Below are positions 52,857-62,230 of a DNA stretch of 64,000 bases, one piece after another. Origin of the DNA: JAPPHA01 sp963662815 (GTDB lineage: Bacteria; Pseudomonadota; Alphaproteobacteria; Rhodobacterales; Rhodobacteraceae). Under the pieces are notes generated by a model, which was not told where the DNA came from, made no database searches, and was given only the letters and a program-made list of their open reading frames with translations. The number at the start of each line of letters is the position of its first letter. Positions within the stretch are counted from its first letter, which is position 1. A program made the translations under genes and the position numbers. The stretch lies in NCBI GenBank assembly GCA_963662815.2, contig CAXXWA010000024.1, positions 77,643 to 141,642 on the forward strand, read 5' to 3'.

Positions 52857-53144
52857 ATGATCGACAGCCTTACGGCCAGCGACGACGCCGAACACCTGAC
52901 CGTGACATGGTTGTCCGGCGAGGAAAGCGTTCTTTCTGCAGCGTTCCTGCGGCGCGAGGCTCGTGACGCTTGGTCGATCCGCGAACGGCTGGATCACGGG
53001 GAGGTGGCCGTCTTGCCCGGAATCAGGATCACGGGACTTCAGCAAGTCGGCAATGGCGTGAACGTCCACTTTTCGGACGGACACAAGACGGCCATATACC
53101 CGTTCCCCTATCTCCGAGAACTATGTGATCGCTTTGACAAGTAA
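52857..53144 (+). CDS. DUF971 (GBBH-like N-terminal) protein
   Basis: 95 residues. The family core is visible in LTVTWLSGEESVLSAAFLR, ITGLQQVGNGVNVHFSDGH and the ending YPFPYLRELCD. Stand-alone DUF971 proteins occur near iron-sulfur and molybdenum genes, and the domain is fused to HCF101-type Fe-S carriers in plants. As the first gene before the flavoprotein and two-cluster ferredoxin, a role in their Fe-S assembly is plausible. That is inference from context. Confidence 0.85.
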   Translation: MIDSLTASDDAEHLTVTWLSGEESVLSAAFLRREARDAWSIRERLDHGEVAVLPGIRITGLQQVGNGVNVHFSDGHKTAIYPFPYLRELCDRFDK

Positions 53145-53200
53145 TTGACATTGCCCCTTTGCGCCGCACCGCAGAATGCGCAAAAGTTCGGGAGCCTGGC

Positions 53201-54949
53201 ATGGACGAAATTCTTGACGGCCTCACGCAGATCGACTGCGACATTCTGGTCATCGGTGGCGGCACTGCCGGTCCGATGGCAGCGATCAAGGCGAAGCGTA
53301 AGAGTCCCGGGGCCAATGTCGTCTTGCTCGACAAAGCCAATGTGAAGCGGTCGGGTGCGATCTCTATGGGAATGGACGGACTGAACAACTCGGTCATTCC
53401 CGGATATGCCACGCCCGAACAGTACACGAAGGAAATCACCATCGCCAATGACGGCATTTGCGACCAGGCCGCAGTCTACCGATATGCTCAGGAGTGCTAC
53501 GGCATAATCCAGGAACTCGACAGTTTCGGAATCCGGTTCCAGAAGGATCACAACGGCGAATACGACGTCAAGAAGGTGCATCACATCGGCACCTACGTTC
53601 TGCCCATGCCGAACGGCGACACGGTGAAAAAGGCGTTGTACCGCCAACTTCGTAAGGCGCGTGTCAACATCGTCAATCGCTTCATGGCGACCCGTTTGCT
53701 AATTGGCGAGGGCCGTGCCGCTGGCGCGATTTGCGTGAACACACGCACTGCCGAATTCCTAGTGGTCCGCGCAAGGGCGGTCATAATGTCTCTGGGGGCG
53801 GCCGGGCGGCTTGGCCTCCCGTCGTCTGGCTACATGTTTGGAACGTATGAGAACGCGGCGAATTCCGGCGAAGGCTATGCAATGGCCTTCCACGCAGGAG
53901 CGGGCTTGGCGAACCTCGAATGCTATCAGATCAATCCACTCATAAAGGACTACAACGGACCGGCCTGCGCCTATGTGGCCGGTCCGATGGGTGGATACAC
54001 GGCCAACGCTTCCGGCGAGCGCTTCATCGAATGCGACTACTGGTCCGGCCAGATGATGCAGGAGTTCTTCGATGAACTGCAGAGCGGCAAAGGGCCAGTC
54101 TACCTCAAGCTTGACCACCTTGCCGAAGAGACCGTCGCCGAAATCGAGCGCGTTCTGCACGTCGTCGAACGTCCGACCCGTGGCCATTTCCACAAGGGCC
54201 GCAACACCGACTACCGCAAGCAGATGATCGAAATGCACATTTCGGAAATTGGCTTCTGTTCGGGCCATTCTGCCAGCGGTGTCTTCGTGGACGAGCACGC
54301 GCGCACGACGATTCCCGGCCTCTACGCTGCCGGGGACATGGCCAACGTTCCACACAACTACATGCTCGGCGCCTTTACGCACGGCACCTTCGCGGGGCTT
54401 GATGCCGCTGACTTCATAAATGATGCCGGCCTCGCCACCTTTGACAAGGCCGAGGTCGAGGCCGAACGCGCCAGGGTAATGGCGCCAACCAAGCGAGATG
54501 ACGGCATCCCACCGAACCAGATCGAGTACAAGACACGCCGTCTAGTGAACGACTACCTTCAACCGCCCAAGGTTACGGCGAAAATGGAACTGGCGCAGAA
54601 GCGTCTCAGCGAAGTCCGCGAGGATATGGAGACTGGCATGTTCGTCCGCGATGCGCACGAACTGATGCGCGCCCTCGAAGCCTCGACAATTCTTGACTGC
54701 GCCGAAATGGCCGCCGCCGCTTCGATCTACCGCACCGAAAGCCGCTGGGGTCTCTATCACAATCGTGTCGGGTACGGGCGTGATGACGACAACTGGCTTT
54801 GCCATACCATCCTGACCAAGGGCGGTGACGGGACACCGGAGCACCGCAAGCGGAAGGTCAAGCCTTACATCGTTGAAATCGCCGATGACGAGAAAGACGC
54901 CTACTACAGGCAGCGTGTGCAGGTCTCTTCCCTGGCTGCTGCGGAGTGA
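53201..54949 (+). CDS. AprA-like FAD flavoprotein (fumarate reductase/APS reductase alpha-type)
   Basis: 582 residues from ATG 53201 with GGAG 7 bases upstream. The FAD-binding loop is DILVIGGGTAGPMAAIKA near residue 16. Further family blocks are KRSGAISMGMDGLNN, GTYVLPMPNGDTVKKALYR, GRLGLPSSGYMFGTYEN, NPLKDYNGP-like text (PLIKDYNGPACAYVAGPMG), HISEIGFCSGHSASGVFVD and GLYAAGDMANVPHNYMLGAF. It is closest in kind to the alpha subunit of adenylylsulfate reductase and to uncharacterised flavoproteins of sulfonate-transport operons, not to SdhA. No signal peptide, so it is cytoplasmic. A two-cluster ferredoxin gene follows at once, paralleling AprA-AprB. The substrate is unknown. Confidence 0.82.
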   Translation: MDEILDGLTQIDCDILVIGGGTAGPMAAIKAKRKSPGANVVLLDKANVKRSGAISMGMDGLNNSVIPGYATPEQYTKEITIANDGICDQAAVYRYAQECYGIIQELDSFGIRFQKDHNGEYDVKKVHHIGTYVLPMPNGDTVKKALYRQLRKARVNIVNRFMATRLLIGEGRAAGAICVNTRTAEFLVVRARAVIMSLGAAGRLGLPSSGYMFGTYENAANSGEGYAMAFHAGAGLANLECYQINPLIKDYNGPACAYVAGPMGGYTANASGERFIECDYWSGQMMQEFFDELQSGKGPVYLKLDHLAEETVAEIERVLHVVERPTRGHFHKGRNTDYRKQMIEMHISEIGFCSGHSASGVFVDEHARTTIPGLYAAGDMANVPHNYMLGAFTHGTFAGLDAADFINDAGLATFDKAEVEAERARVMAPTKRDDGIPPNQIEYKTRRLVNDYLQPPKVTAKMELAQKRLSEVREDMETGMFVRDAHELMRALEASTILDCAEMAAAASIYRTESRWGLYHNRVGYGRDDDNWLCHTILTKGGDGTPEHRKRKVKPYIVEIADDEKDAYYRQRVQVSSLAAAE

Positions 54950-54954
54950 CGAAC

Positions 54955-55197
54955 ATGCCCCTTGCCCATGCCGCTACCACCGTTCCCGTCGTCGTCAACG
55001 ATGACCTGTGCATCGCCGAGAAAGGCTGCTCGGTTTGCGTCGATGTGTGCCCGCTGGACGTGCTGCGCATCGGCGTCAAGGATGACGGCACCAAGACAGC
55101 CTACATGAAATACGACGAATGCTGGTACTGCATGCCGTGCGAGGCCGATTGCCCAACCGGAGCCGTCACAGTCAACCTGCCATACCTGCTGAAGTGA
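54955..55197 (+). CDS. 2x[4Fe-4S] ferredoxin (AprB-like domain)
   Basis: 80 residues from ATG 54955 with GGAG upstream, 5 bases after the flavoprotein. Two cluster motifs: CIAEKGCSVCVDVCP, with the wider first spacing seen in AprB-type ferredoxins, and CWYCMPCEADCP. The sequence ends soon after the second motif, so it lacks the C-terminal tail that AprB wraps around AprA. It is the likely electron partner of the flavoprotein. Confidence 0.88.
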   Translation: MPLAHAATTVPVVVNDDLCIAEKGCSVCVDVCPLDVLRIGVKDDGTKTAYMKYDECWYCMPCEADCPTGAVTVNLPYLLK

Positions 55198-55204
55198 GAT
55201 CCAC

Positions 55205-56158
55205 GTGAACGCTCCATACGAAGACTTCGAGGACATTTCCAAACTCGCAGAGGGGCTGAACGCCCCTTCCCCGGCCGCGCGGATCTTGGCAGTAATTGAA
55301 CTTGCCGACAGCGCAGAGCCGACGGCAATCCGATACCTGTCGAAAGCCATCACCGACGAAGATGCAAGCGTGCGCAGGCACGCGGCCCTGGCACTGACGG
55401 ACTTCGACGGCCCGGACACAGCGGCCGCGCTTGTTCTTGCGCTGACCGACAGCGATCCTTCCGTTTCGGAGGCCGCCACGGCCAGCCTGACCGAGTTGAA
55501 GGATCCGGACGCCGGAGATGCAATCCTTCCGCATCTGGAAGCCTCCGACGAGACAAAGCTCGCGGCCTGCCTCGCTGGCATCAAGGAGCTCCGACGCCCC
55601 GAAGCCATGGGGCCGGCGATTGCCGCGCTGAATCACGCTTCGCCGAAAGTTCGCTCGCATGCCGTCGAGGTGATCGGCTGGCTGCAGGACGAGGCCTCCC
55701 TGCCAGCGCTGCGTGACGCGTCCAATGACCCGGATCCCCAGGTGCGCCGCACAGCTGTCGCAGCACTGGGCTTTTCGAAGGGCGCATATGCGGAAGCCAC
55801 GCTGGAAAACGCGTTGAACGATCCCGACTGGATGGTACGCGAGGCTGCGGCCGAGACGCTGGCCAAGACCGGTGGCGCGTCCTGCACAAGCGCGCTCAGA
55901 ACGGTTCTGGAAGACAAGAGCTGGCAAGTGCTGTTGAAAGCCGTTCGTTCGCTAGGCCGCCTTGGCGCGAAGGAGGCGGCGATGGAAATTGGCCCGATCA
56001 TGGAGATTCCGGTTCCGAACCTGCGCAAAGAGTGCGCAGCGGCGCTGGGAGAACTGGCTGTTCCCGAGACGGTGCCGTTCCTCAAGAAATACGAAGAAGA
56101 CTCCGACCCGGACGTCCGCAAGAATGTCCGCTGGGCACTTTCAAGAATGGACGCATGA
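55205..56158 (+). CDS. HEAT-repeat (PBS lyase-type) protein
   Basis: 317 residues from GTG 55205, 7 bases after the ferredoxin. It is built of about eight helical repeats with the core pattern RxxAxxALxD, for example VRRHAALALTDFDGPDTAAA, VRSHAVEVIGWLQDEASLPA, VRRTAVAALGFSKGA and VRKNVRWALSRMDA. Such proteins act as scaffolds or as cofactor-handling chaperones. Immediate linkage to the flavoprotein and ferredoxin suggests an assembly or docking role. No lyase residues can be named. Confidence 0.88.
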   Translation: MNAPYEDFEDISKLAEGLNAPSPAARILAVIELADSAEPTAIRYLSKAITDEDASVRRHAALALTDFDGPDTAAALVLALTDSDPSVSEAATASLTELKDPDAGDAILPHLEASDETKLAACLAGIKELRRPEAMGPAIAALNHASPKVRSHAVEVIGWLQDEASLPALRDASNDPDPQVRRTAVAALGFSKGAYAEATLENALNDPDWMVREAAAETLAKTGGASCTSALRTVLEDKSWQVLLKAVRSLGRLGAKEAAMEIGPIMEIPVPNLRKECAAALGELAVPETVPFLKKYEEDSDPDVRKNVRWALSRMDA

Positions 56159-56510
56159 CCGCAGTTCCCCGGCGACTCCGCCACATTGGCAGAACCAGTC
56201 ATGCACGCCAACCGGTCATCAATCCACGTCCTGATGCGAAACCGCGGCGCGTGCCTGTCATCCAGCGCAATTCGGTCCCGGACCTGAGCTCCGCCTGTTA
56301 GATGGCACAGTGCCATTGAACGCAGGGTCCGGCCTGAAGACGGCGGTGGCTGTACTCAAGGGCGATCCCCGGCGCGCCTCCTTCAGGCGGCATGCGGGAA
56401 TGGCACCAACCGCAAGTCGCGCTGCCGGGCACCCTCTTTCGCGGCGCGGACTTGCGCATCGCCTGCGCGCTTTCCCGGAACGCTTGCGCCGGGCGCGCCG
56501 CCATACATAA
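56159..56510. other. Gene-free stretch after the HEAT gene
   Basis: About 350 bases with no recognisable gene. It may contain the end of the first transcript and the promoter of the transporter operon, but I see no clear hairpin with a T run. Confidence 0.4.
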
Positions 56511-56753
56511 ATCCTACCAGCTGCAGCCTGCCGCCCGCCTGGAACCGCGAATCAACTTCCGGCTCAATGCCCGGAAACCGTCGGGAAAGCCAAGGAAATC
56601 AACCCTAAACTCCATGCTCTGGACGATGAAACTTTCCGCAAAGGACCTGAAGCGAGCGCAAAATTTAAGCAAGACCGAAAGGATGCAAAAAAAAAAATAG
56701 AAGAGGAATACGAGCTTAGAGCTTTTTTTGCACAGGAATTGGGGGAAAGCTAA
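56511..56753 (+). other. Coding-like tail without a start, containing an A11 run
   Basis: From 56511 to a TAA at 56753 one frame reads as coherent protein rich in Lys and Glu: ETVGKAKEINPKLHALDDET, then RKDAKKKIEEEYELRAFFAQ and ELGES. There is no start codon near its beginning and the upstream frame is closed by TAA. It contains eleven consecutive A bases at about 56687-56697 and is AT-richer than its neighbours. It looks like the 3' end of a gene from elsewhere, 42 bases before the transporter operon. The family was not recognised. Confidence 0.35.
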
Positions 56754-56795
56754 CGTGAAGCAATTCAAGTCATTCTACCTTCAGAAAGGAAACTG

Positions 56796-58174
56796 ATGAT
56801 GAACTTCACGAAACTTGCGTTCGTTGCCGCAATGCTTCTTCCAGCGGCTTCAATGGGATCGGCCGAGAAAATCAGCATCGCCATCGGTCATCAATCGATG
56901 TGCACAGACACATACACGGCCGGAATTGTGGTCAAGGAGCTTGGACTTCTCGAGAAATACCTGCCGACGGCGGGAAGATACGCGGATGCCAGATATGACA
57001 TTAGGTGGGCCGACTACAGTTCGGGCGGGCCGATCACCAACCAGATGTTGGCCAACAAACTAAACTTCGGCGTCATGGGCGACTATCCGTTGATCGTGAA
57101 TGGTGCGAAGTTTCAGGAAACCGAGAGCTTGCGGACAGTGTACGTGGCGGGCACCGGCTACAACCTCAAGGGCTCGGGCAACGCGATCGTCGTGCCGGTC
57201 GAAAGCGAACTGTATTCGATCGCCGACCTCAGGGGCAAAGAAGTCTCGACGCCGGTCGGTTCCGCCGCGTGGGGGATGCTGCTGAAGGCGATGCAGGATA
57301 ACGGGATATCAAGTTCCGATTATCTGATGAAGAACCAAAGCCCGGCCGTCGGCGCGGCCAACATAGCGGCGAACAAGATCGACGCCCACTCCGACTTTTG
57401 CCCGTGGTCAGAGATAATGGAGTTTCGCGGCACGGGAAGGAAGATCTACGACGGTTCGGAAACCGGCGTTCCCTACCTGCACGGCGTCGTCGTCCGCCAG
57501 GACTTTGCCGAAAGGTACCCGGAAGTCGTCGAAGCGTTCATAAAGGCTGTCTGGGAAGCGGGCGAGTGGATCCCGGTCCGACCCGATGAATGCCGTTTCG
57601 CTGATGGAAGGCTGGACCGGCGTGGAAAAGGAGGTGCTGTACCTTTACTTCTCGCGGAGGGGGTCACCTGACGCTCGAGCCGTCGATCAAGACCGAGTGG
57701 GTTGATGCGCTCAAGTTCAACCATGGCGTCCTGGCCAGGGAAAAGGCGATACCGCCACTCGACTTCGAGGCGTGGATCTCTGAAGACTACATCAGGAAGG
57801 CCTATGCAGAACTGGGACTTGATTACGAGGCTCACAAGGCCGAAGTCGTTGACCCCGAAGTTGCCAACAAGGGGCTTCCGATGGAAATCTGGCACGCACG
57901 TGACGGGGTGTCGGCCTATTCTTCATTGCCGAAATTCCTTGCAGCGGCGGCGGAGATGAAGGCGACCGGCGCCAAGCTGAATGCAACCTATGTTTATGAC
58001 GTCGAGACCGGTCTGAAGCTCTTCGGCAAAACCGCGTTCTGGGTCAAGGCGGGAGACGGCGGCTATGCGACGTTTCTGCGAAAGGGCGAGGCGGAAACGT
58101 TCGCCGCCGTCAGCGACGGCGCGCTGATAACTTTCGACGAAGCTCTTGCCGACTTTACGACCAACGACGGATGA
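56796..58174 (+). pseudogene. SsuA/TauA-like ABC substrate-binding protein, two frame shifts
   Basis: Starts at ATG 56796 after AAAGGA, with a Sec signal peptide (MMNFTKLAFVAAMLLPAASM). Binding-protein blocks are IAIGHQSMCTDTYTAGIVV, LANKLNFGVMGDYPLIV and GKEVSTPVGSAAWGMLLKA. One extra C in the CCC of GGATCCCGG (about 57573) and one extra G in the GGGGG near 57653 break the frame. Removing both restores DPMNAVSLMEGW and GHLTLEPSIKTEWVDALKF through to the stop at 58174, about 458 residues. No nonsense substitutions are seen in the restored protein. The family imports sulfonates, taurine or nitrate. Confidence 0.8.
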
Positions 58175-58256
58175 TTGAAACTTGTCCGCGATACGGGGAC
58201 CGGAGCGTTTAGTTCACTCCGGTTCGCGTACAAAAGAGGAGTGTCATGCAGTTTCC

Positions 58257-59153
58257 ATGCCAGCCGCAATGAAGTCCGAACCGACAGAAAAAAAGACGGC
58301 CGAAACTGAAGCGGATCATCCGGAAATTGCCGCTTCGATTGGCAACATGCGGCCCGGCCTTCCGACGCCAAAGATCACCGGCCAACAATTGCTTAACGTT
58401 GGGATCGTATCTATGTCACTGGCAATCGGCGTCATTTCCTGGCATTTCGTGACGGCAATGGGCTTCGATTTCTACATGAATTTCCAAAACGTGCCTCCGC
58501 CGGCGAAAGTCCTCGCCGCCTTTGTCGCACATGTTCAAACCGAAGTGTTCTGGACCCATGTCGCCGTATCGATGCGTCGCATCCTGATTAGCTACTGCCT
58601 TGCCGTGGTGCTCGGCATCTCTACGGGACTCGTCATGGGTCGTTCGCGGGATGGCGCGAGCGTTCATCATGCCGTACATTGAGGTCATTCGCCCGATTCC
58701 GGCGGTCGCTTGGATTCCACTGGCAAATCTTAATCTGGCCGACCGAGGAAAGCTCGATCAATATACATCACCTTCCTTGGCGCCCTCTTTCCGATCGTTC
58801 TGAACACCCTGCATGGCGTCGAGCAAACGCCTGAAGTCCTAGTCCGCGCCGTCCAGTCACTGGGAGCGTCACGATGGGCGGTCTTTCGGCACGTCGTGAT
58901 CCCAGCCGCCCTTCCATCCATATCCGCCGGCCTTGCGATCGGAATGGGTGTCAGCTGGTTCTCGCTTCTGGCCGGCGAGATCATTTCGGGCCAGTACGGC
59001 ATCGGCTATTTCACGTGGAATGCCTACAGCCTGATCAACTACCAGGACATAGTCGTCGGAATGCTGGTGATCGGCTTTCTCGGCACCGCATCCACCGCCG
59101 CTGTGAAGGCGATCACCCGACCGACCCTCAGATGGCAGGAAAGGTCTCGCTGA
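58257..59153 (+). pseudogene. SsuC/TauC-like ABC permease, three frame shifts
   Basis: Begins near ATG 58257 and ends with TGA 59153. Helices such as NVGIVSMSLAIGVISWHF are followed by VSMRRILISYCLAVVLGIS. Three extra bases disturb the frame: a G near 58641 (GCGGGATGG), an A near 58725 (GCAAATC) and an A near 58763 (ATCAATATAC). When they are removed the text reads MARAFIMPYIEVIRPIPAVA, WPTEESSI, ITFLGALFPIVLNTLHGVEQ and the EAA loop VQSLGASRWAVFRHVVIP. The restored permease is about 298 residues. Confidence 0.8.
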
Positions 59154-59820
59154 TGAACGTTTTTTCGACGATCCGGGCCGATATCCGCCGCAGCTGGAGG
59201 AGCATGCTCCTGCACGGACTGGCCTTCGCGCTCCTGTTTCAGGTCATCATGATGATCGCGCTGATCGCCCGATTTCAAGCCGTGCCGAACTACGTGACCG
59301 TCCACGACTGGTTCGGCAATGTCGCGTGGATAGTCAAGTCGACGCCGTCCTGGCGTGACGTGCCTCCGATCATTTGGGAAGAGTGGCTAATCGAGATCGG
59401 AAAGATGAACTACGATTATGGCGGCGGCATTTCGGAGTGGAGCCTCAACGTTGTGCCATCGCGCCTGTTGGTGCTGTCCAATCCTTGGTGCGATGTTGTC
59501 GCCTCTGCATGACGCTTTTGCGCCACGACCCCTGCTCAGGCGGGGCATTCGCGACGCTTTGCGCCACGACGGGCTCGGGTGCACTCGCGGTCTCCATGAC
59601 CAGCGCCACCATGAGTTGGGTGGTCTGCTGTGCCGCGCCAAGCTGGATCGTCGGGCCGGCCATGCTGGGGCTTGGCGTTTCGACCTCGCTTGCAATCGAG
59701 AGCATGGGACCGGTTCTTGCAACCTCGGGTTTCGGACTCATTTCCGCACTGATCCTTTGTCTCGCATGGCGCAAGTCGCGGCGAACGTCACGGACCAAGG
59801 GAGCCCCGATCAATGCTTGA
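59153..59820 (+). pseudogene. Membrane protein of the transporter operon, frame shifts
   Basis: Starts by overlapping the permease stop (TGATG). The N terminus has one helix (MLLHGLAFALLFQVIMMIAL) and a periplasmic segment with YVTVHDWFGNVAWIVKSTPS. One extra A near 59482 and another extra base near 59536 shift the frame. The restored end contains GSGALAVSMTSATMSWVVCC and LGLGVSTSLAIESMGPVLAT, two further helices. I do not recognise the family. Position between permease and ATPase suggests an extra transporter subunit. Confidence 0.65.
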
Positions 59821-60652
59821 CGTGCTGAAGTCCAAGAAGCCCTCGAAACATGCAGGAAAGTGCAACGGCCAGATAGCGGTAAGGGAAGTGTCCGTAACCT
59901 TTGGCACTGGTACCGACGCCCATCTCGCGGTCTCAACAACCTCCATCGACGTCAAGTCCGGCGAGTTCGTCTGCATACTCGGCCCCTCGGGCTGCGGCAA
60001 GGTCCACGCTGCTCAACGCAATAGCCGGTTACATCAGGCCCACGACAGGCGAGATTACGGTCGACGGCTTGCGCGTCGAGAAGCCGGGGCCGGATCGCGG
60101 CATGGTGTTTCAGCAATATTCGTTGCTGCCATGGAAGACAGTGTACGAAAACGTCGCATTCGGCCCCAAGATGGCGCGGTAAAGACCGTGTTTCCGCCGG
60201 CTCCACCGCCAACACCTTTCTCGAATTTGTGGGTCTGAAGAGATTCGGCGGCCGCTATCCGTCAGAATTGTCCGGCGGCATGCAGCAGCGCGTAGGCATT
60301 GCGCGTGCTTTGGCAAACTACCCGTCGGTACTGCTGATGGACGAACCCTTCGGCGCCCTCGACGCGCAGACACGCTTGATGATGCAGGAAAGCCTGCTGG
60401 ACATCTGGCGGAACTTCGGCACGACTGTCGTGTTCGTCACACATGACGTGGACGAGGCGATTTTCCTATCCGACCGCGTTCTGATCATGAGCGCGGCGCC
60501 AGGCGCCATCATCGCCGACCTCAAGATCGAGTTGCCGCAGCCACGATCAACCGACATGGCGTCTTCGCCGGATTACATCAAGGCCCGAAAGTTCTGCTTC
60601 GAAAGGATCAGGGGCCGAAAGCCGGAGAGCTTTCGAGGACCAAAACGCATGA
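59813..60652 (+). pseudogene. SsuB/TauB-like ABC ATPase, three frame shifts
   Basis: Starts inside the end of the previous gene. An extra G at about 60001 splits Walker A: GPSGCGK, then in the next frame STLLNAIAGYIRP. An extra base near 60176 (ATGGCGCGGTAA) creates a stop after FQQYSLLPWKTVYENVAFGP. An extra G near 60610 removes the proper end; corrected, it ends AFEDQNA with TGA overlapping the SCO start. Between them the signature LSGGMQQRVGIARAL, Walker B VLLMDEPFGALDAQ and switch FVTHDVDEAIFLSDRV are intact. The restored protein is about 278 residues. Confidence 0.82.
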
Positions 60653-61243
60653 AACGACTTGCAGCCTGTCTCCTTGTTCTGGCCGTTGCGCCTGCCACCG
60701 CGCAGGTACAGGGCGTGATGCTGGACGACCCGCTTGAACTGCCCGCCTTCGAATTCACCAACGAGCTTGGCGAAGACTTCACGTACCAGGAGCTCGAGGG
60801 CACATGGACACTTGTCATGTTCGGCTTCCTGTCCTGCCCCGACGTCTGCCCGTTCACGCTGGGCAATCTCGAGGCGGCGATAAGCGAAACCAGCTTGAGG
60901 GTCCGGCCTGTCAACGTGCCAAAAGTCGTCTTCATCTCCGTCGACCCGGACCGGGACGGCAGAATATGTCAGCGAATACGCCAAGTTCTTTCACCCGGAC
61001 TTTGCGAGCTTCACCGGGGAACGCGGCCAGATTGACAGGCTGATCGAGGCGACGGACAGCTACTATCGGTTGATGAAACCCGACCAAATCGGCCACTACG
61101 AGGTTCAGCACAGTTCTTCTGTCTTGGTAATCGCGCCCGACGGCACGCTGCGTGCAAAGCTGCAACCGCCGTTCGATCCCGGTCTGACAGCGGAGTTCCT
61201 CGCCCGGTTGCAGGTCTCCTACCGCAAGGAGGCTTCGCAATGA
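60649..61243 (+). pseudogene. SCO1/SenC-family copper protein, one frame shift
   Basis: Thioredoxin-fold copper chaperone with signal peptide MKRLAACLLVLAVAPATAQ. The metal motif is LSCPDVCPF (CxxxC), and the histidine ligand HYEVQHSSSVLVIAPDG lies in the second half. The frame breaks at about 60961, where one extra base after SVDPDRDG separates EYVSEYAKFFHPDFASF. Restored, it is about 197 residues. It starts with an ATGA overlap with the ATPase and ends the same way at the PCuAC gene. Confidence 0.82.
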
Positions 61244-61665
61244 AGCTGCTTGCGCTCGCGCTTCTGGCCATGCCGACGACTGCGCATGCCGGAAATCTGG
61301 AGTTCGACAACGCCGTGGTGCCGGTGGCACCGCCCGGCACGATTGCCCACGCAGCCTATGTGAGAATCACAAACGAAAGCGACACGGCCAGACAGCTTGT
61401 CGGCGTGACGGCCGAGGGTTATGCGATGACCCATATCCATCAAAGCGCAGTAGAGGCTGACGTGTCGACAATGACTCCGGTCGACGTGATCGAGATCCGG
61501 CCGGGCCAGACCGTGGCATTCGAGCCTGGCGGTCTGCACGTAATGCTGATGAGGCCGCACTCCCCGCTTAGCGAGGGCGATGCAGTCAGACTGGAATTCA
61601 TGTTTTCAGACGGCACAACTGAATCCGTATCCGCCGCGGTCGTGCGCTTGTCCCATGGTCCATAA
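61240..61665 (+). CDS. PCu(A)C-family periplasmic copper chaperone
   Basis: 141 residues with a Sec signal peptide (MKLLALALLAMPTTAHA). The copper site H-x-n-M...H-x-M is visible: THIHQSAVEADVSTM and GGLHVMLMRP. The pair SCO plus PCuAC builds CuA or other copper centres in periplasmic or membrane oxidases. The gene is intact, unlike its upstream neighbour, and overlaps the cytochrome gene start by 11 bases. Confidence 0.9.
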   Translation: MKLLALALLAMPTTAHAGNLEFDNAVVPVAPPGTIAHAAYVRITNESDTARQLVGVTAEGYAMTHIHQSAVEADVSTMTPVDVIEIRPGQTVAFEPGGLHVMLMRPHSPLSEGDAVRLEFMFSDGTTESVSAAVVRLSHGP

Positions 61666-62230
61666 GACGGCACTTCTGCTGACGATCGCGGTGACGGCTG
61701 CTCAAGCTGACTACGACCCCTCTGCCTATCCTCCACATGAAACCTGCGCGCTGTGCCACGGTCTGAACGGCGTCTCGCAATCTTCGAAGTTCCCCAATCT
61801 CGGAGGACAGAAACCGTCATACCTTGAAGCACAGATCGCCGCCTTCCGGTCCGGCGCGCGCCGCAATGACGGCGGGCAGATGTCGACTGTCGTCAACGAA
61901 CTGGATCCCGAAGAATTCGAGGACGTGGTCGATTGGTTTTCGACCCGGAATCCGCCCGCGCCATATCCGTCGGAAGACACCGCGGCTGGCGCCACGGCCT
62001 TTGCCGAGCTTGGGTGCGCCGGCTGCCATGACAATGCGCCCGACGGCGACCCAGAAATACCCTATCTCACCGCGCAGCACCCGCGTTACCTTGCAAAGCA
62101 GATGAATGACTTTCGCCAAGGAATCCGAGACGTCGAGAACATGCCCGGCATGCACAAGTCAATGCTGGCTGTGACAGACAAAGACATCCAGGCGATCGCG
62201 AACTACCTTGCCGCCGAGGCGCGGCCATGA
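61655..62230 (+). CDS. Diheme cytochrome c (c4-like)
   Basis: 191 residues from ATG 61655 with a short signal peptide (MVHKTALLLTIAVTAAQA). Two haem-binding motifs, ETCALCHGLNG near residue 31 and LGCAGCHDNAPDG near residue 125, each belong to a cytochrome c domain with distal Met candidates (GGQMSTVV and MPGMHKSML). The twin-domain plan is that of cytochrome c4, a periplasmic electron carrier to oxidases. It overlaps the regulator gene by 4 bases. Confidence 0.9.
   Translation: MVHKTALLLTIAVTAAQADYDPSAYPPHETCALCHGLNGVSQSSKFPNLGGQKPSYLEAQIAAFRSGARRNDGGQMSTVVNELDPEEFEDVVDWFSTRNPPAPYPSEDTAAGATAFAELGCAGCHDNAPDGDPEIPYLTAQHPRYLAKQMNDFRQGIRDVENMPGMHKSMLAVTDKDIQAIANYLAAEARP

Noticed and set aside
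53201..55197. Succinate dehydrogenase or fumarate reductase
   Set aside because: There are no membrane anchor subunits and no SdhB-type iron-sulfur protein; the ferredoxin spacing and flavoprotein blocks fit the AprA/AprB type.
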